From CAYSHJ01 sp964589725 (lineage in GTDB: Bacteria > Planctomycetota > Planctomycetia > Planctomycetales > Planctomycetaceae), in contig CAZPUJ010000649.1 of the NCBI GenBank assembly GCA_964589725.1, forward strand, positions 1 through 33,346: 33,346 bases of DNA, given 5' to 3'. Of this stretch, positions 23,584-31,936 are shown piece by piece (the stretch's first letter is position 1; every line of letters begins with the position of its first letter). A program made the position numbers and the translations under genes. The notes below the pieces were generated by a model. It did no database searches. It was not told the origin of the DNA and was given only the letters and a program-made list of their open reading frames with translations.

Positions 23584-23967
23584 ATGAATCTCTTAGCACC
23601 CTGGCGACCGGCCAGCACGATTTGGGATGAGATGAATCAGTTTCGACAGGAGATGGATCAAGTCTTTGGTCGGTGGGGAGTGAATGTGCCAAGCCGACCG
23701 GCGCTGGCGGTCTCGTACCCCGTGATGAATCTGTGGGAGGACGATGAGGCCGTGCATGTCGAGGCCGAACTGCCGGGCATCAAACTGGAAGACCTGGAGA
23801 TCACGGTCCTCGGCGAACACCAACTCTCGGTGAAAGGTTCTCGCGCGGCGTGTCAGCCGGCGCAGGCGGACTGGCATCGCCAAGAGCGTCCCTGCGGAAA
23901 CTTTGATCGCACGATTGCTGGAAGTGGGGGCTGGAACTGGATGACCAAGACGACAAGGTCGTCTTGA
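23584..23967 (+). pseudogene. Hsp20 gene truncated and joined to a second hsp20
   Basis: The 127-codon frame begins with a normal Hsp20 N-terminal arm (MNLLAPWRPASTIWDEMNQF) and the first half of the alpha-crystallin domain (VHVEAELPGIKLEDLEITV, LSVKGSR, WHRQERPCGNFDRTI). Just after the point where the second half should follow, the frame runs for 15 unrelated codons and stops, because the DNA there belongs to a second hsp20 in another frame. A GGAGG site precedes the ATG. The product lacks the C-terminal strands and I-x-I tail and is unlikely to be a working chaperone. A single-base shift would fuse both genes into a protein with about one and a half alpha-crystallin domains. Confidence 0.75.
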
Positions 23968-24233
23968 AAGCGGAAGCCCCCGGCTTCGAGGCCGAAGACT
24001 TCGATCTGCAAATTACCGGTGATCGTCTGACTCTGCGTGCCAAGCACAAGAAGGAGTCGAGAGAGAAGGGAAGCGAATATCACGAAGAGCGCGAATGCTA
24101 CGAAGCCGTGACGCTGCCCGATGGCATCGACACCAGCAAAGTCGATGCGAAGTACCGCAACGGCGTGCTGACCGTGACGATCCCCAAAACCAAAGAAGGC
24201 CGAGGCCAGAAGATCAGCGTCAAGAATGCTTGA
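23919..24233 (+). pseudogene. Second hsp20, N-terminus lost
   Basis: From about codon 23919 the sequence reads WGLELDDQDDKVVLKAEAPGF, with FDLQITGDRLTLRAKH, SEYHEERECYEAVTLPDG and NGVLTVTIPKTKEG after it, an almost complete alpha-crystallin domain ending at 24233. Its own start codon and N-terminal arm are absent; the only in-frame start is a TTG at 23964 without a ribosome binding site. The simplest reading is a deletion that removed the end of the first hsp20 and the beginning of this one. Weak translation by re-initiation after the stop at 23965-23967 is possible because the TTG overlaps it. Confidence 0.7.
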
Positions 24234-24250
24234 TTTGACTCCACCATCGC

Positions 24251-24276
24251 GGGCGCGAGAGGCTCGTCTCGCGCCC
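24251..24276 (+). terminator. Hairpin after hsp20, terminator-like
   Basis: GGGCGCGAGA-GGCTCG-TCTCGCGCCC is a perfect 10-bp stem with a 6-base loop, 17 bases after the hsp20 stop. Only a weak T-rich tail (CGATTGTGTT) follows, so it may need Rho or act as an mRNA-stabilising structure. Confidence 0.6.
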
Positions 24277-24321
24277 CGATTGTGTTGACCTCATGCCATC
24301 GTGACGGAATGGGAGCCTTCC

Positions 24322-24904
24322 ATGAAAATCAACCAATTACAAAAGACGTTGATGGTTGCGAGTGGCGTGGTCTTGGCAACGATCACCTTCGGGGTGACCG
24401 TTGGACCTCGGATCGCAATGCTCGAGACAACGTGCGCCGTTGCCAGTGAGCCCGCGTTTGATGAGGCGTTGGTGGCACATGTCGATCGGCTGTCGAACGC
24501 CTTTCGACAAGCGGCCACAGTGGCGCAGCCATCCGTCGTGACGATCGTCTCGGAGAAGCGACCGGTGGCACGCCGACCGCAGCGTGGTGAATCTCCATCA
24601 ATCCCAGACGAACTGCGACGATTCTTCGGCGACGATTTCGAGCGTTTCTTCCTGCGTCCGCACCCTGATTTCGGGGACGCGCAGCGCGGCTTTGCCAGCG
24701 GCATCATTATTTCCGGCGACGGATACATTTTGACGAACAACCACGTCGTCGCGGGCGAGCCACCTGTCGATCAATGGCGTGAGCGTGTCCGATGCTTCTG
24801 AGTTTCAAAAAACGCTCGGCCAAGTGGAGCTCGAAAAAGGGGTCCGCCTACAAGTCCGATCCGAAGGCAAGAACCGCTTCGTGTTCTTGCGAAAGCAACG
24901 ATGA
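24322..24904 (+). pseudogene. HtrA/DegP serine protease remnant
   Basis: The start (ATG 24322, GGGAG six bases upstream) encodes a signal or anchor helix, a conserved pre-protease segment (VAQPSVVTIVSEKR) and the beginning of the trypsin-like domain, SGIIISGDGYILTNNHVV, containing the catalytic histidine. Near 24760 the sequence jumps, in another frame, to the end of a PDZ domain: LSINGVSVSDASEFQKTLG, GVRLQVRSEG and RFVFLRKQR before the stop at 24902-24904. The catalytic Asp and Ser and the first PDZ parts are gone; about 250 codons are missing relative to a normal HtrA. The original frame stops at 24799-24801. Not functional as a protease. Confidence 0.85.
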
Positions 24905-24967
24905 AACAACGAGCACGCCGAACGGACGGGCAAGAGTGCCCATCCTACGAACTCCGAAAGGGATCCC

Positions 24968-25465
24968 ATGCAGATTCGACGCATTCTCTACCCGACGGAC
25001 TTCAGTGAGGCGACCAAGGCGGCAGCCAACTATGCGTGTGATCTGGCGGACCAGTTTGGGGCCGAGTTGCATGTGCTGCACGTGCTCCACGATCTGACGA
25101 GTTTGTTGCCCTACACAGCGGTCACGATTTGGGCGAAGCCCGAGCACATTGGTGAGCTCATTGGTCGCACCGAGGAGATCATCGCCGCAGTTCCGGATGC
25201 GGTTTGGTCGAAGGGGAAAGCCATTGTAAGAAAGGTTCGCGTCGGCAATGTCGCCGACGAAATCACGACCTATGGACGGCAGCACGCCATCGACTTGATC
25301 GTCATCGGCACACACGGCCACACGGGCTTGAAGCACGCCCTCCTGGGGAGCATCGCCGAGAAAGTCGTCCGCACGACCGATTGTCCGGTGCTGACGATTC
25401 GCTCGAAGGCGGTGCAGGTCATGGCCAACGCGCCTGAGAACGCAGTGCCGTCAGTGATGGTGTGA
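24968..25465 (+). CDS. Universal stress protein
   Basis: A complete UspA-type protein of 165 residues: RRILYPTDFSEATKAAANYA at the start, ELHVLHVLHD, and the ATP-binding signature GTHGHTGLKHALLGS followed by CPVLTIRSK. It should bind ATP and act in stress survival. AAGGGA precedes ATG 24968. It is the only intact plus-strand gene in the stretch from 21729 to 25465, directly after the htrA remnant. It differs clearly from the Usp at 15051, which lacks the same N-terminus, so they are paralogues rather than a recent duplicate. A family C palindrome follows its stop by 44 bases. Confidence 0.9.
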   Translation: MQIRRILYPTDFSEATKAAANYACDLADQFGAELHVLHVLHDLTSLLPYTAVTIWAKPEHIGELIGRTEEIIAAVPDAVWSKGKAIVRKVRVGNVADEITTYGRQHAIDLIVIGTHGHTGLKHALLGSIAEKVVRTTDCPVLTIRSKAVQVMANAPENAVPSVMV

Positions 25466-25508
25466 CGCCCTTGATAGCCACGCTCTTGGCGAGCTTGTTG
25501 AATTAGTC

Positions 25509-25614
25509 CGCCGCCGAGTTCACCTCGGCGGTTTACGCGTTTCTGTACTACGTTTTTCCCGATGGATTCGAGTAGTGCAGAAACGCTTGAACCCCTGAGG
25601 CAAGCTCAGGGGCG
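25509..25614. repeat. Family C compound palindrome between usp and narL-type gene
   Basis: Left part: hairpin CCGCCGAG / CTCGGCGG, then GCGTTTCTGTACTAC. Right part: GTAGTGCAGAAACGC, then hairpin CCCCTGAG / CTCAGGGG. The two halves are imperfect inverted copies about 40 bases each. The same design recurs at 30628-30741. It lies between convergent genes and may also terminate transcription. Confidence 0.75.
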
Positions 25615-25676
25615 ATTAAATCAACAGACTCTTGGCGAGCGTGGCTACCGAGAGATCAATGCAGTTCCACTTAACC

Positions 25677-26357
25677 TCAGCGATTTTCCAGTACCCACTG
25701 GGTCGCGTGGCGGACGAGTTCCAGGCTGTTCTTCAGATCGAGCTTGCCCTTGATGCGTTGGCGGTGGGTTTCGACCGTCTTGATCCCCAGGTGCAGCCGC
25801 TGGGCGATTTCGCTGGAGCCGAGGCCCTGGCCGAGCAGTTCAAAGACTTCCAACTCGCGGTCGGAGAGCGCGGTGATGGGGGAATGTTGCAACGGCTGGT
25901 TGCCGATCATCACCTGCTGGAGCAGGCGGCTGTTGATCGCTTCGCTGACGTAGATCTTGCCGTCGAGGATTTGGTGAATCGCGTTAAGCAGTTTCTCGCG
26001 GGCTTCTTGTTTGTGGAGGAAGCCCATCGCTCCGGCGCGGAGGGCGCGTTCGGCGAAGAGCGATTCGTCGCTCATCGACAGCACCAGCATCTTGGTCGAG
26101 ACGTTGCGGGCTTTGATGCGTTTGATGAGATCCAGGCCACTGCCATCCGAGAGCGACAGGTCGATGATCGCCAAGTCCGGATGCAGGGTGTCGATCAGCG
26201 CCAGTGCATCGACGATCGTTGCCGCTTCGCCGCAGACTTCCAGGTCGGGCTTACGCGACAGTACGGCGACCAGCCCTTCGCGGACGATCGGGTGGTCATC
26301 CACGATCAAGATGCGAGCGGCCCGCGTGCGGGAAGTTCTTGACGCGGCGTGAGTCAT
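25677..26357 (-). CDS. NarL/FixJ-family response regulator
   Basis: A 226-residue two-domain regulator. The receiver domain (about residues 14-130) has ILIVDDH with the acidic pocket, the phosphoacceptor D66 in LAIIDLSLSDG, and the switch lysine in FLHKQ. The LuxR-type helix-turn-helix (about 159-222) has LSDRELEVFELLGQG, and EIAQRLHLGIKTVETHR. Its ATG overlaps the stop of the histidine kinase gene (ATGA, 26354-26357), so it is the cognate partner. A NarL-type regulator with a HisKA_3 kinase is the DosR/DosS arrangement. Target genes are not shown by the sequence. Confidence 0.92.
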   Translation of the reverse strand: MTHAASRTSRTRAARILIVDDHPIVREGLVAVLSRKPDLEVCGEAATIVDALALIDTLHPDLAIIDLSLSDGSGLDLIKRIKARNVSTKMLVLSMSDESLFAERALRAGAMGFLHKQEAREKLLNAIHQILDGKIYVSEAINSRLLQQVMIGNQPLQHSPITALSDRELEVFELLGQGLGSSEIAQRLHLGIKTVETHRQRIKGKLDLKNSLELVRHATQWVLENR

Positions 26358-29300
26358 GCCAATTGCCCCTTTCCGACCGTGCAGGTGACCTGCGTGCCGC
26401 CGTCGTTGGCTGTCTCGACATTGAACGTCGCGCCGATCAGGCTGGCTCGGTAGCGCATGATTTTCAAGCCCATGCCGTTAGTCGCGTCCGCTTGATCGGC
26501 GAGTCCGATGCCGTCATCGCGGATGCTCAGGGTGACTCCGCTGTCGTGGGCCTCCAACGAGACGGTGATGTGATTTGCGCGGCTGTGCTTGAGTGCGTTC
26601 GTGATCGCTTCTTGAGCGATCCGATACAAGTGCGTCGCCGTTTGGTTGTCGTGAATCGGAACTGGCCCGGAGAAGTGGCATTTCACTTTGGATTGCGACG
26701 TAATGTTGTCGGCCAAATCTCCGAGTGCCACCGTCAGTCCCTCGGCGGAGATGTCCACGGGAATCAATCCCTTGGAAACCAGTCGGACTTGCTTCAACGC
26801 GCGGTCCAGGCCGTCGACGATCTTCCGCGCCGTGGTGGCCAAGTAACCCGAAGCGTCAGCGAGGGCGGACGCTTCACTCGATCCCGAATCGGAAGCGTCT
26901 TGGAGCGCTCGCCCTCGCTGACGCTTCGGGTTAGTGGCTTGCTCTTCCAACGACTCCGCCAATTCTTGAGCCAGAAAACCGAGGCCGGTCAGCTCCTGCC
27001 CGGTGCCGTCGTGCAAGTCTTGGCCGATCCGCCGCTGTTCGTCGGCCACGCTTTCCAAGACTTCCTTCTCGATGATCTTGCGATCGCTGAGATCGCGGAT
27101 GACGCCCGTAAACAGTCGCTGCCCTTCGTCGTGGAGTTCGCTGATGGAGATGGAGATCGGAAACACGTTGCCGTCTTGGCAGATTCCCAGGACTTCGCGA
27201 GGCATTCCGATAATCTTCTTCACGCCGGTACGCCGGTAATTCTCCAAGTATCTGTCGTGTTCTTCACGCATGGGAGAAGGCATCAAGATCTGGACGTTTT
27301 GTCCGATTAGCTCGTCAGCATAGTAACCAAACATCTTCAATGCGGAGGGATTGGCGAAGTTGATGAGGCCCTGTTCGTCGATGGACACAATCCCTTCGAC
27401 GGTCGTGCAGAGGATCGCCGCCATGCGTTCCTGTTCTCTGCGCATTTTTTCGACAGCCAAGAGACGATCCGTGACGTCTTCGATGGCCAGCAGGATGTGT
27501 GGCGGCTGCGTCGTATCGAACAGCACACGACTGGCGTTGAGCAGCATCGAACGCTTTCCGAGTTCCGGAAAGGTGTGCTCCACGTCGAAGTTCTCGAAGT
27601 GCGAGCTGTTCGGCAGGATGTCTTCCAGCAGTTGTCGCAGCCGAGGAATGTTCCACTGACCGTTGCCAATCGAGTAAATCAAATGATGTTCGGTATCAGC
27701 CGGCTTCACTCGAAACATCTCATAGAACGCGCGATTGGCCATGAGAACGCGCAGCTCAGCATCCAAGATCAGCAGCGGCTCCCGCACGGTTTCCACGACA
27801 CTCACCGCGTAGTCGCGCGACTTCTGCAAACTTTGCTCGCGGCGTTTGAGCTCGTCGATGTCGTACAGCGTGATGATCGCGCCGTCGATCCTGTTGTCGA
27901 GCGTTTTGTACGGCCGCACGATCAGCTTGTGCCAACGCCCTGCCTCGTCTTCGACTTCCCGCTGCTGCACTTCCGGCGTGTCGAGCACCTGCTGGATCAG
28001 CGGTTCCAGATCGGGAACATTGATCTTCAGCTTGAAGTCGCCGATGGGCCGTCCGATGTCGGTGGGGATCAGGCTGAGCACTCGCTGAGCACTCGGACTG
28101 AAACGGCGGATGTGCAAGTCGTGCCCCAACACGACGGTCGGAATGTTGACGCTGTCGATCAGGTTCGACAGGTCGTCGCTGAGCTGCGCCGCGATCTTGA
28201 TCCGGCTTTGCAGTTCGTCGTTGACGGTCGTCAGCTCTTCATTGGTCGCCTGCAATTCTTCTTTCGCGGTCTCCAGTTCCTCGTTGGTGCTTTGTAACTC
28301 TTCGTTGCTGGAGACGATCTCTTCGTTGGCCGCCTTGATCTCCTCGTTGACCGCCTCTTGCGATTCGATCACCGATTGCAGATAGCCCTTCGTCGCGTCC
28401 AGTTCCTGCTGCAGCCGTTCGATCTCGCGATCGCGCGCCATGTAACCCGAAGCGTCAGCGAGGGCGGGCGCTCCAGCACGCTGCGAAGTTCCCGTCGCTT
28501 GGAACGCTCGCCCTCGCTGACGCTTCGGGTTACTTTCCGATGCGACTTCGACTCGATCCTCCGCGACACTTCGCGCGAACAGCACCACGAAAAACCGCTT
28601 GCCTGACGCCGGAATCAGAATCGGCAAAACCTCCAGCGTGATCTCTTGCGGGTGCCCGTCCGTTTTGACGAGGACTCGTTCGCGACGTTGCGGAACTCCG
28701 TCGCGCTTCGCTTGGTCGATGGCCTTCCGCAGATCGACCATCAAGCCTTCTCTCGCCATTTGCAGCAGATCGAGATTGGGCGTCCCCGGTGCCGGCTCCA
28801 GATACGCGCCGGTGTGTCCGCGAAACTGGATGATCCGCAATTCGTCATCGACCACGACTCCCGCCGGCGCGTACTTGGCCAATACCACCCGATCCGCCTC
28901 GCGCTGCACGTCCAACAGCCGCCGCCCCGGATCGTCCACCAGTTCGAGCGACGCCAGCCCCGTTCCCGATGTCCGGCCGGGAGCGAAGTCGAATGTCAAT
29001 CGCCGCGGCGCTTCCTTGCGGCGATAAAATCGGTGTGCCTTATCCACCGCCTCGAAGTAATCGGTGAAGCCGCCAATCGACTCCGATTCGCCCAGGACCA
29101 GAAAGCCGTTCGGCCGCAGCGCGTAATGAAAGATCGGCAGCACGCGGTATTGCAACACGGGACCGAGATAGATCAGCACGTTGCGACAACTGACCAGGTC
29201 GATCTGCGAGAACGGCGGATCCTTCGTGACATCTTGCCGAGCGAAGACACACAGATCGCGCACCGGTTTCTGAATTTGATAGCGACCGTCGGTCTTCACA

Positions 29301-30574
29301 AAGAATCGCCGCAACCGTTCGGGTGAGACATCCGTCGCGATGCTGTCGAGATACACGCCGGCGCGCGCAACCTCGATCGCTCGGGTCGCAATGTCCGTGG
29401 CGAAAATCTTGATCGGCGTTTGCAGACCCTGCTCTCCCAGAAACTCCAGCAAGCTGATGGCCAGCGAATAGACCTCTTCGCCCGTCGAACAGCCGGGCAC
29501 CCAAACCCGCAGCGGAGCGTCGGTGGGACGATTCTCCAGCAGCTTGGGAAAGACCGTTTCACGCAAGGAGACGAACATCTCCGGATCGCGAAAGAAGCCG
29601 GTGACCTGAATCAGCACCTCTTGATAGAGCGCCTGCAACTCGGCCGGATCGTCCTTCAGATGCTGAGCGTACGCCTTCAACGTCGGCTGCCTGCTGAGCA
29701 CCATGCGGCGTTCGATCCGCCGCCGCAGCGTCGGTGGTTTGTAATGCGTGAAATCGACACCGACCGCCACACTCAACAACCGCACGACCGTGTCGAAGTC
29801 ATCTTCCTTCTCGGCCGGCGCGGAGGACGGCCCCGGCAACAGCCCCCCGTTCAAATACGGATGCGTGCCCAGCCGCGACAGTTCGTCAGCAATCCGCGCC
29901 GGGGGCAATACGAAGTCAACGCACCCGGCATTCACCGCACTGCGTGGCATCCCGTCATGTTTCGCGGTGTCATCCTGCGCGAACGTGATGCCCCCTTCGC
30001 CTTTAATGGCCTTCAAACCCAACGTCCCATCCGTCGCGGTCCCCGACAGGATCACTCCCACCGCCCGGCTTTTTCTCGCGGCGGCCAGCGATCGCAGAAA
30101 GACATCAATCGGCATGTGCGGCCCACGCATCTCGCCGCGCGGCACTAGACGCAACCGGTCTCCTTCCACCTCCATGTTCATGTTCGGCGGAATGACGTAC
30201 ACGCGATCGGTCAGCAATTCGACTCCATCAGAAACTTCACTGACGGTCATCGGAGTGATGTGGGACAGAATCTCTGTCAGTGCGCTCTTGTGATTCGGAT
30301 CGAGATGCGTGACGACCACAAACGCCATCCCACAGGGCGTCTGCATGGCTCGAAAAAATTCCGTGAGCGCTTCCAGTCCACCGGCCGAGGCACCAATCCC
30401 CACCACGGGAAACGGAACGGCGTGAGTTTCGATCAGCGCTGGTGGAACCGCGTCTTTCTTGGCCGGCACTGTTTGGGAATCGCGAACCGCTTTTCTCGCC
30501 GGCCGCGCCGCGATCGGCTTCACTGCCTTCGGAGTGGCGGTCGTCTCTCGAGTCTTTTTTTTCTTCGCGGCCAT
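26354..30574 (-). CDS. CheB-CheR-PAS hybrid sensor histidine kinase
   Basis: A 1406-residue signalling protein. In order: a basic, Ala/Lys-rich N-terminus (1-50); a CheB methylesterase domain (about 55-245) with GASAGG, VVTHLDP and SGTATDG, the Ser-His-Asp triad; a CheR methyltransferase domain (about 265-510) with GCSTGEEVYSLAI and CRNVLIYL; a PAS-like segment; a long coiled coil (about 720-790) built from repeats of the type NEEL; three further PAS domains (about 800-1160); and a HisKA_3 kinase with H1188 in QDLHDGTGQ, and HATPase motifs EAITNALKHS, DDGIGL and NGMGL. Two family B palindromes are read in frame (residues about 682-711 and 1215-1244). The ATG at 30574 is preferred to a TTG two codons earlier. 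The ligand sensed is unknown. Confidence 0.93.
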   Translation of the reverse strand: MAAKKKKTRETTATPKAVKPIAARPARKAVRDSQTVPAKKDAVPPALIETHAVPFPVVGIGASAGGLEALTEFFRAMQTPCGMAFVVVTHLDPNHKSALTEILSHITPMTVSEVSDGVELLTDRVYVIPPNMNMEVEGDRLRLVPRGEMRGPHMPIDVFLRSLAAARKSRAVGVILSGTATDGTLGLKAIKGEGGITFAQDDTAKHDGMPRSAVNAGCVDFVLPPARIADELSRLGTHPYLNGGLLPGPSSAPAEKEDDFDTVVRLLSVAVGVDFTHYKPPTLRRRIERRMVLSRQPTLKAYAQHLKDDPAELQALYQEVLIQVTGFFRDPEMFVSLRETVFPKLLENRPTDAPLRVWVPGCSTGEEVYSLAISLLEFLGEQGLQTPIKIFATDIATRAIEVARAGVYLDSIATDVSPERLRRFFVKTDGRYQIQKPVRDLCVFARQDVTKDPPFSQIDLVSCRNVLIYLGPVLQYRVLPIFHYALRPNGFLVLGESESIGGFTDYFEAVDKAHRFYRRKEAPRRLTFDFAPGRTSGTGLASLELVDDPGRRLLDVQREADRVVLAKYAPAGVVVDDELRIIQFRGHTGAYLEPAPGTPNLDLLQMAREGLMVDLRKAIDQAKRDGVPQRRERVLVKTDGHPQEITLEVLPILIPASGKRFFVVLFARSVAEDRVEVASESNPKRQRGRAFQATGTSQRAGAPALADASGYMARDREIERLQQELDATKGYLQSVIESQEAVNEEIKAANEEIVSSNEELQSTNEELETAKEELQATNEELTTVNDELQSRIKIAAQLSDDLSNLIDSVNIPTVVLGHDLHIRRFSPSAQRVLSLIPTDIGRPIGDFKLKINVPDLEPLIQQVLDTPEVQQREVEDEAGRWHKLIVRPYKTLDNRIDGAIITLYDIDELKRREQSLQKSRDYAVSVVETVREPLLILDAELRVLMANRAFYEMFRVKPADTEHHLIYSIGNGQWNIPRLRQLLEDILPNSSHFENFDVEHTFPELGKRSMLLNASRVLFDTTQPPHILLAIEDVTDRLLAVEKMRREQERMAAILCTTVEGIVSIDEQGLINFANPSALKMFGYYADELIGQNVQILMPSPMREEHDRYLENYRRTGVKKIIGMPREVLGICQDGNVFPISISISELHDEGQRLFTGVIRDLSDRKIIEKEVLESVADEQRRIGQDLHDGTGQELTGLGFLAQELAESLEEQATNPKRQRGRALQDASDSGSSEASALADASGYLATTARKIVDGLDRALKQVRLVSKGLIPVDISAEGLTVALGDLADNITSQSKVKCHFSGPVPIHDNQTATHLYRIAQEAITNALKHSRANHITVSLEAHDSGVTLSIRDDGIGLADQADATNGMGLKIMRYRASLIGATFNVETANDGGTQVTCTVGKGQLA
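26844..26933. repeat. Family B palindrome inside the kinase dimerisation domain
   Basis: Perfect 24-base arms (26844-26867 and 26910-26933), 90 bases overall, exactly 30 codons. On the kinase strand it encodes NPKRQRGRA at one end and ALADASGYLA at the other. It falls 26 residues after the phosphorylated histidine, between the two helices of the HisKA_3 dimerisation domain, where other kinases have a short loop. Confidence 0.9.
28443..28532. repeat. Family B palindrome between PAS-like segment and coiled coil of the kinase
   Basis: Perfect 24-base arms identical to those at 26844, again 90 bases and in the same phase (NPKRQRGRA ... ALADASGYMA). The 42-base centre differs from the other copy, so the arms are conserved and the centre is free. 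It lies just before the coiled coil. Confidence 0.9.
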
Positions 30575-30627
30575 GCTCAAATCCCAAAGCGAGTCATCTC
30601 AGAACATACGGATGACGCCGACACAAA

Positions 30628-30741
30628 CCCCTCCGAGCTTGCCTCGGTGGTAAAGGGCTTTTGCACTACGAGCAGTTTCACTCGACATGAAATTCGGCGT
30701 AGTGCAAAAGCCCAGAAACCACTGAGGCAAGCTCAGTGGGG
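30628..30741. repeat. Family C compound palindrome upstream of the kinase
   Basis: The halves CCGAGCTTGCCTCGG + GGGCTTTTGCACTACG and CGTAGTGCAAAAGCCC + CACTGAGGCAAGCTCAGTG are inverted copies with a small hairpin at each outer end. It lies in the divergent region between the kinase and csrA; its partner at 25509-25614 lies just after the response regulator, so the two bracket the operon. Confidence 0.78.
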
Positions 30742-31076
30742 TGGGTGCCATCGTCAGCCGGGCGGCGTAAGCAACCAAACGCCGATCGTGATCGTGAACA
30801 CGATAGTTAGTCGCTCAATGATCCGAAACCCGACGCGCACCAAGAGCCGTCGTGATCTTCGCGCCAAAGCGCGAGGCACCATTGTGTCTGACCGCAACAT
30901 CCAACCTCGCTCCATCAGCGCTCTTGACGGTCATCGCGCGTAATGGAATTGCCTACACGCAATTCAGATTACGCCGGATTCGCATTTTTGAAATCCGTGC
31001 CACAATCACGCCCGTCAAGACCAAGTCCATTCAGGAACCAAGGTTGGCCAAATGGTCGCCTCAAGGAGGAGATGCG
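30742..31076. other. csrA upstream region
   Basis: About 335 bases without a supported gene. The frame in phase with csrA stays open for 75 codons upstream but has no family similarity and no ribosome binding site, while csrA itself has an excellent one. No sigma-54-like site or clear -35/-10 pair was found. Confidence 0.45.
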
Positions 31077-31286
31077 ATGCTCGTGCTCACTCGAAAAGTT
31101 GGTGAAACGGTACGGATCGGCGAAAACATCGAAGTCACGGTGACCGAGATCAAACACGGCAATGTGCGTCTGGGTTTTCGGTGTCCGAAGGCGATTCCGA
31201 TTCTGCGCCAGGAAGTCGCTGATCGCGAGCCGGCGTACGAGCCGCTGTCGGAGATCCAAAAACTCGTCGAACTGGTGGCGGTCTAG
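31077..31286 (+). CDS. csrA: Carbon storage regulator CsrA
   Basis: A 69-residue RNA-binding regulator that controls translation and stability of target mRNAs at GGA motifs. The sequence MLVLTRKVGETVRIG is the canonical start, followed by IEVTVTEIKHGNVRLGF and the RQEVADRE segment with the conserved arginine and glutamate of the RNA-binding face. The start has AGGAGG seven bases upstream. The same GGAGGA sequence might be autoregulated by CsrA. Downstream, a receiver-only gene begins 33 bases after its stop, so csrA and two-component signalling are linked here. No flagellar genes, the usual neighbours, are present. Confidence 0.95.
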   Translation: MLVLTRKVGETVRIGENIEVTVTEIKHGNVRLGFRCPKAIPILRQEVADREPAYEPLSEIQKLVELVAV

Positions 31287-31319
31287 ATGAAGACACTCTC
31301 CCAGGGAAGGAACAGAGCG

Positions 31320-31796
31320 ATGGAACAACAACTTTTGATCGCCGATGCGGACGGCCACTTGTTGGACATCTACCTGAAGTACTTCGCGGCGCACGGGTAT
31401 TGCGTCCGCGTGGCTTCGGGGGGCGTGGAGTGCTTGACGGCGCTGCGTGAAACGACCCCCGATGTGCTCGTGCTCGACACCGAATTGAAGTGGGGTGGAG
31501 CCGACGGCGTACTCGCTGTCATGGATGAAGAGGATGGTCTCTCGACGATTCCTGTCGTGCTCCTCAATGACGCAGACGGGAAGGAAGCAGACGACTCAGT
31601 CCCGCTTGCTTGGCCGTCGCCGCCTATTGACGATGCCATTCGTTTGAAATGGCCGGATCACAATTGGATCCCGTCATTGGGTGGCAGCCCGATCAAACGG
31701 CCCCTGGCGGCTCAGGTGGTTGATCGACTGCTCAAGCCGTTTCGCTTCCAGAATTTGCTGGACAGCATCGGCACGGCGACTGCGCAGCCCGCGTAG
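31320..31796 (+). CDS. Receiver-only response regulator, divergent
   Basis: A 158-residue single receiver domain without an output domain. LLIADADG gives the acidic pocket, D53 in VLVLDTEL the expected phosphorylation site, and LLKPF near the end the switch lysine. Between about residues 90 and 125 it carries an insert rich in Trp and Pro (WPSPPIDDAIRLKWPDHNW), which is not typical of CheY-like proteins and may be an interaction surface. The start at 31320 is preferred for AAGGA eight bases upstream; an ATG directly after the csrA stop (31287) is the alternative and would couple the two genes. Confidence 0.75.
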   Translation: MEQQLLIADADGHLLDIYLKYFAAHGYCVRVASGGVECLTALRETTPDVLVLDTELKWGGADGVLAVMDEEDGLSTIPVVLLNDADGKEADDSVPLAWPSPPIDDAIRLKWPDHNWIPSLGGSPIKRPLAAQVVDRLLKPFRFQNLLDSIGTATAQPA

Positions 31797-31936
31797 ACTC
31801 TGTAACACGAGTGCAGGCAGTCTCTGACGCACGGCTGGGAATTTCCTCAGCGGCTGGAATCGGGAAAGTCGGAAAACGATCCCACATCCCCTAAACTTCC
31901 CTCGTGATTTGAAGGAACGAAAGAATCAGGTGCATC

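Noticed and set aside
26204..30148. Long plus-strand frames (up to 368 codons) opposite the kinase
   Set aside because: They mirror the kinase codons, contain reverse-translated repeat peptides such as VTRSVSEG, and lack start signals.
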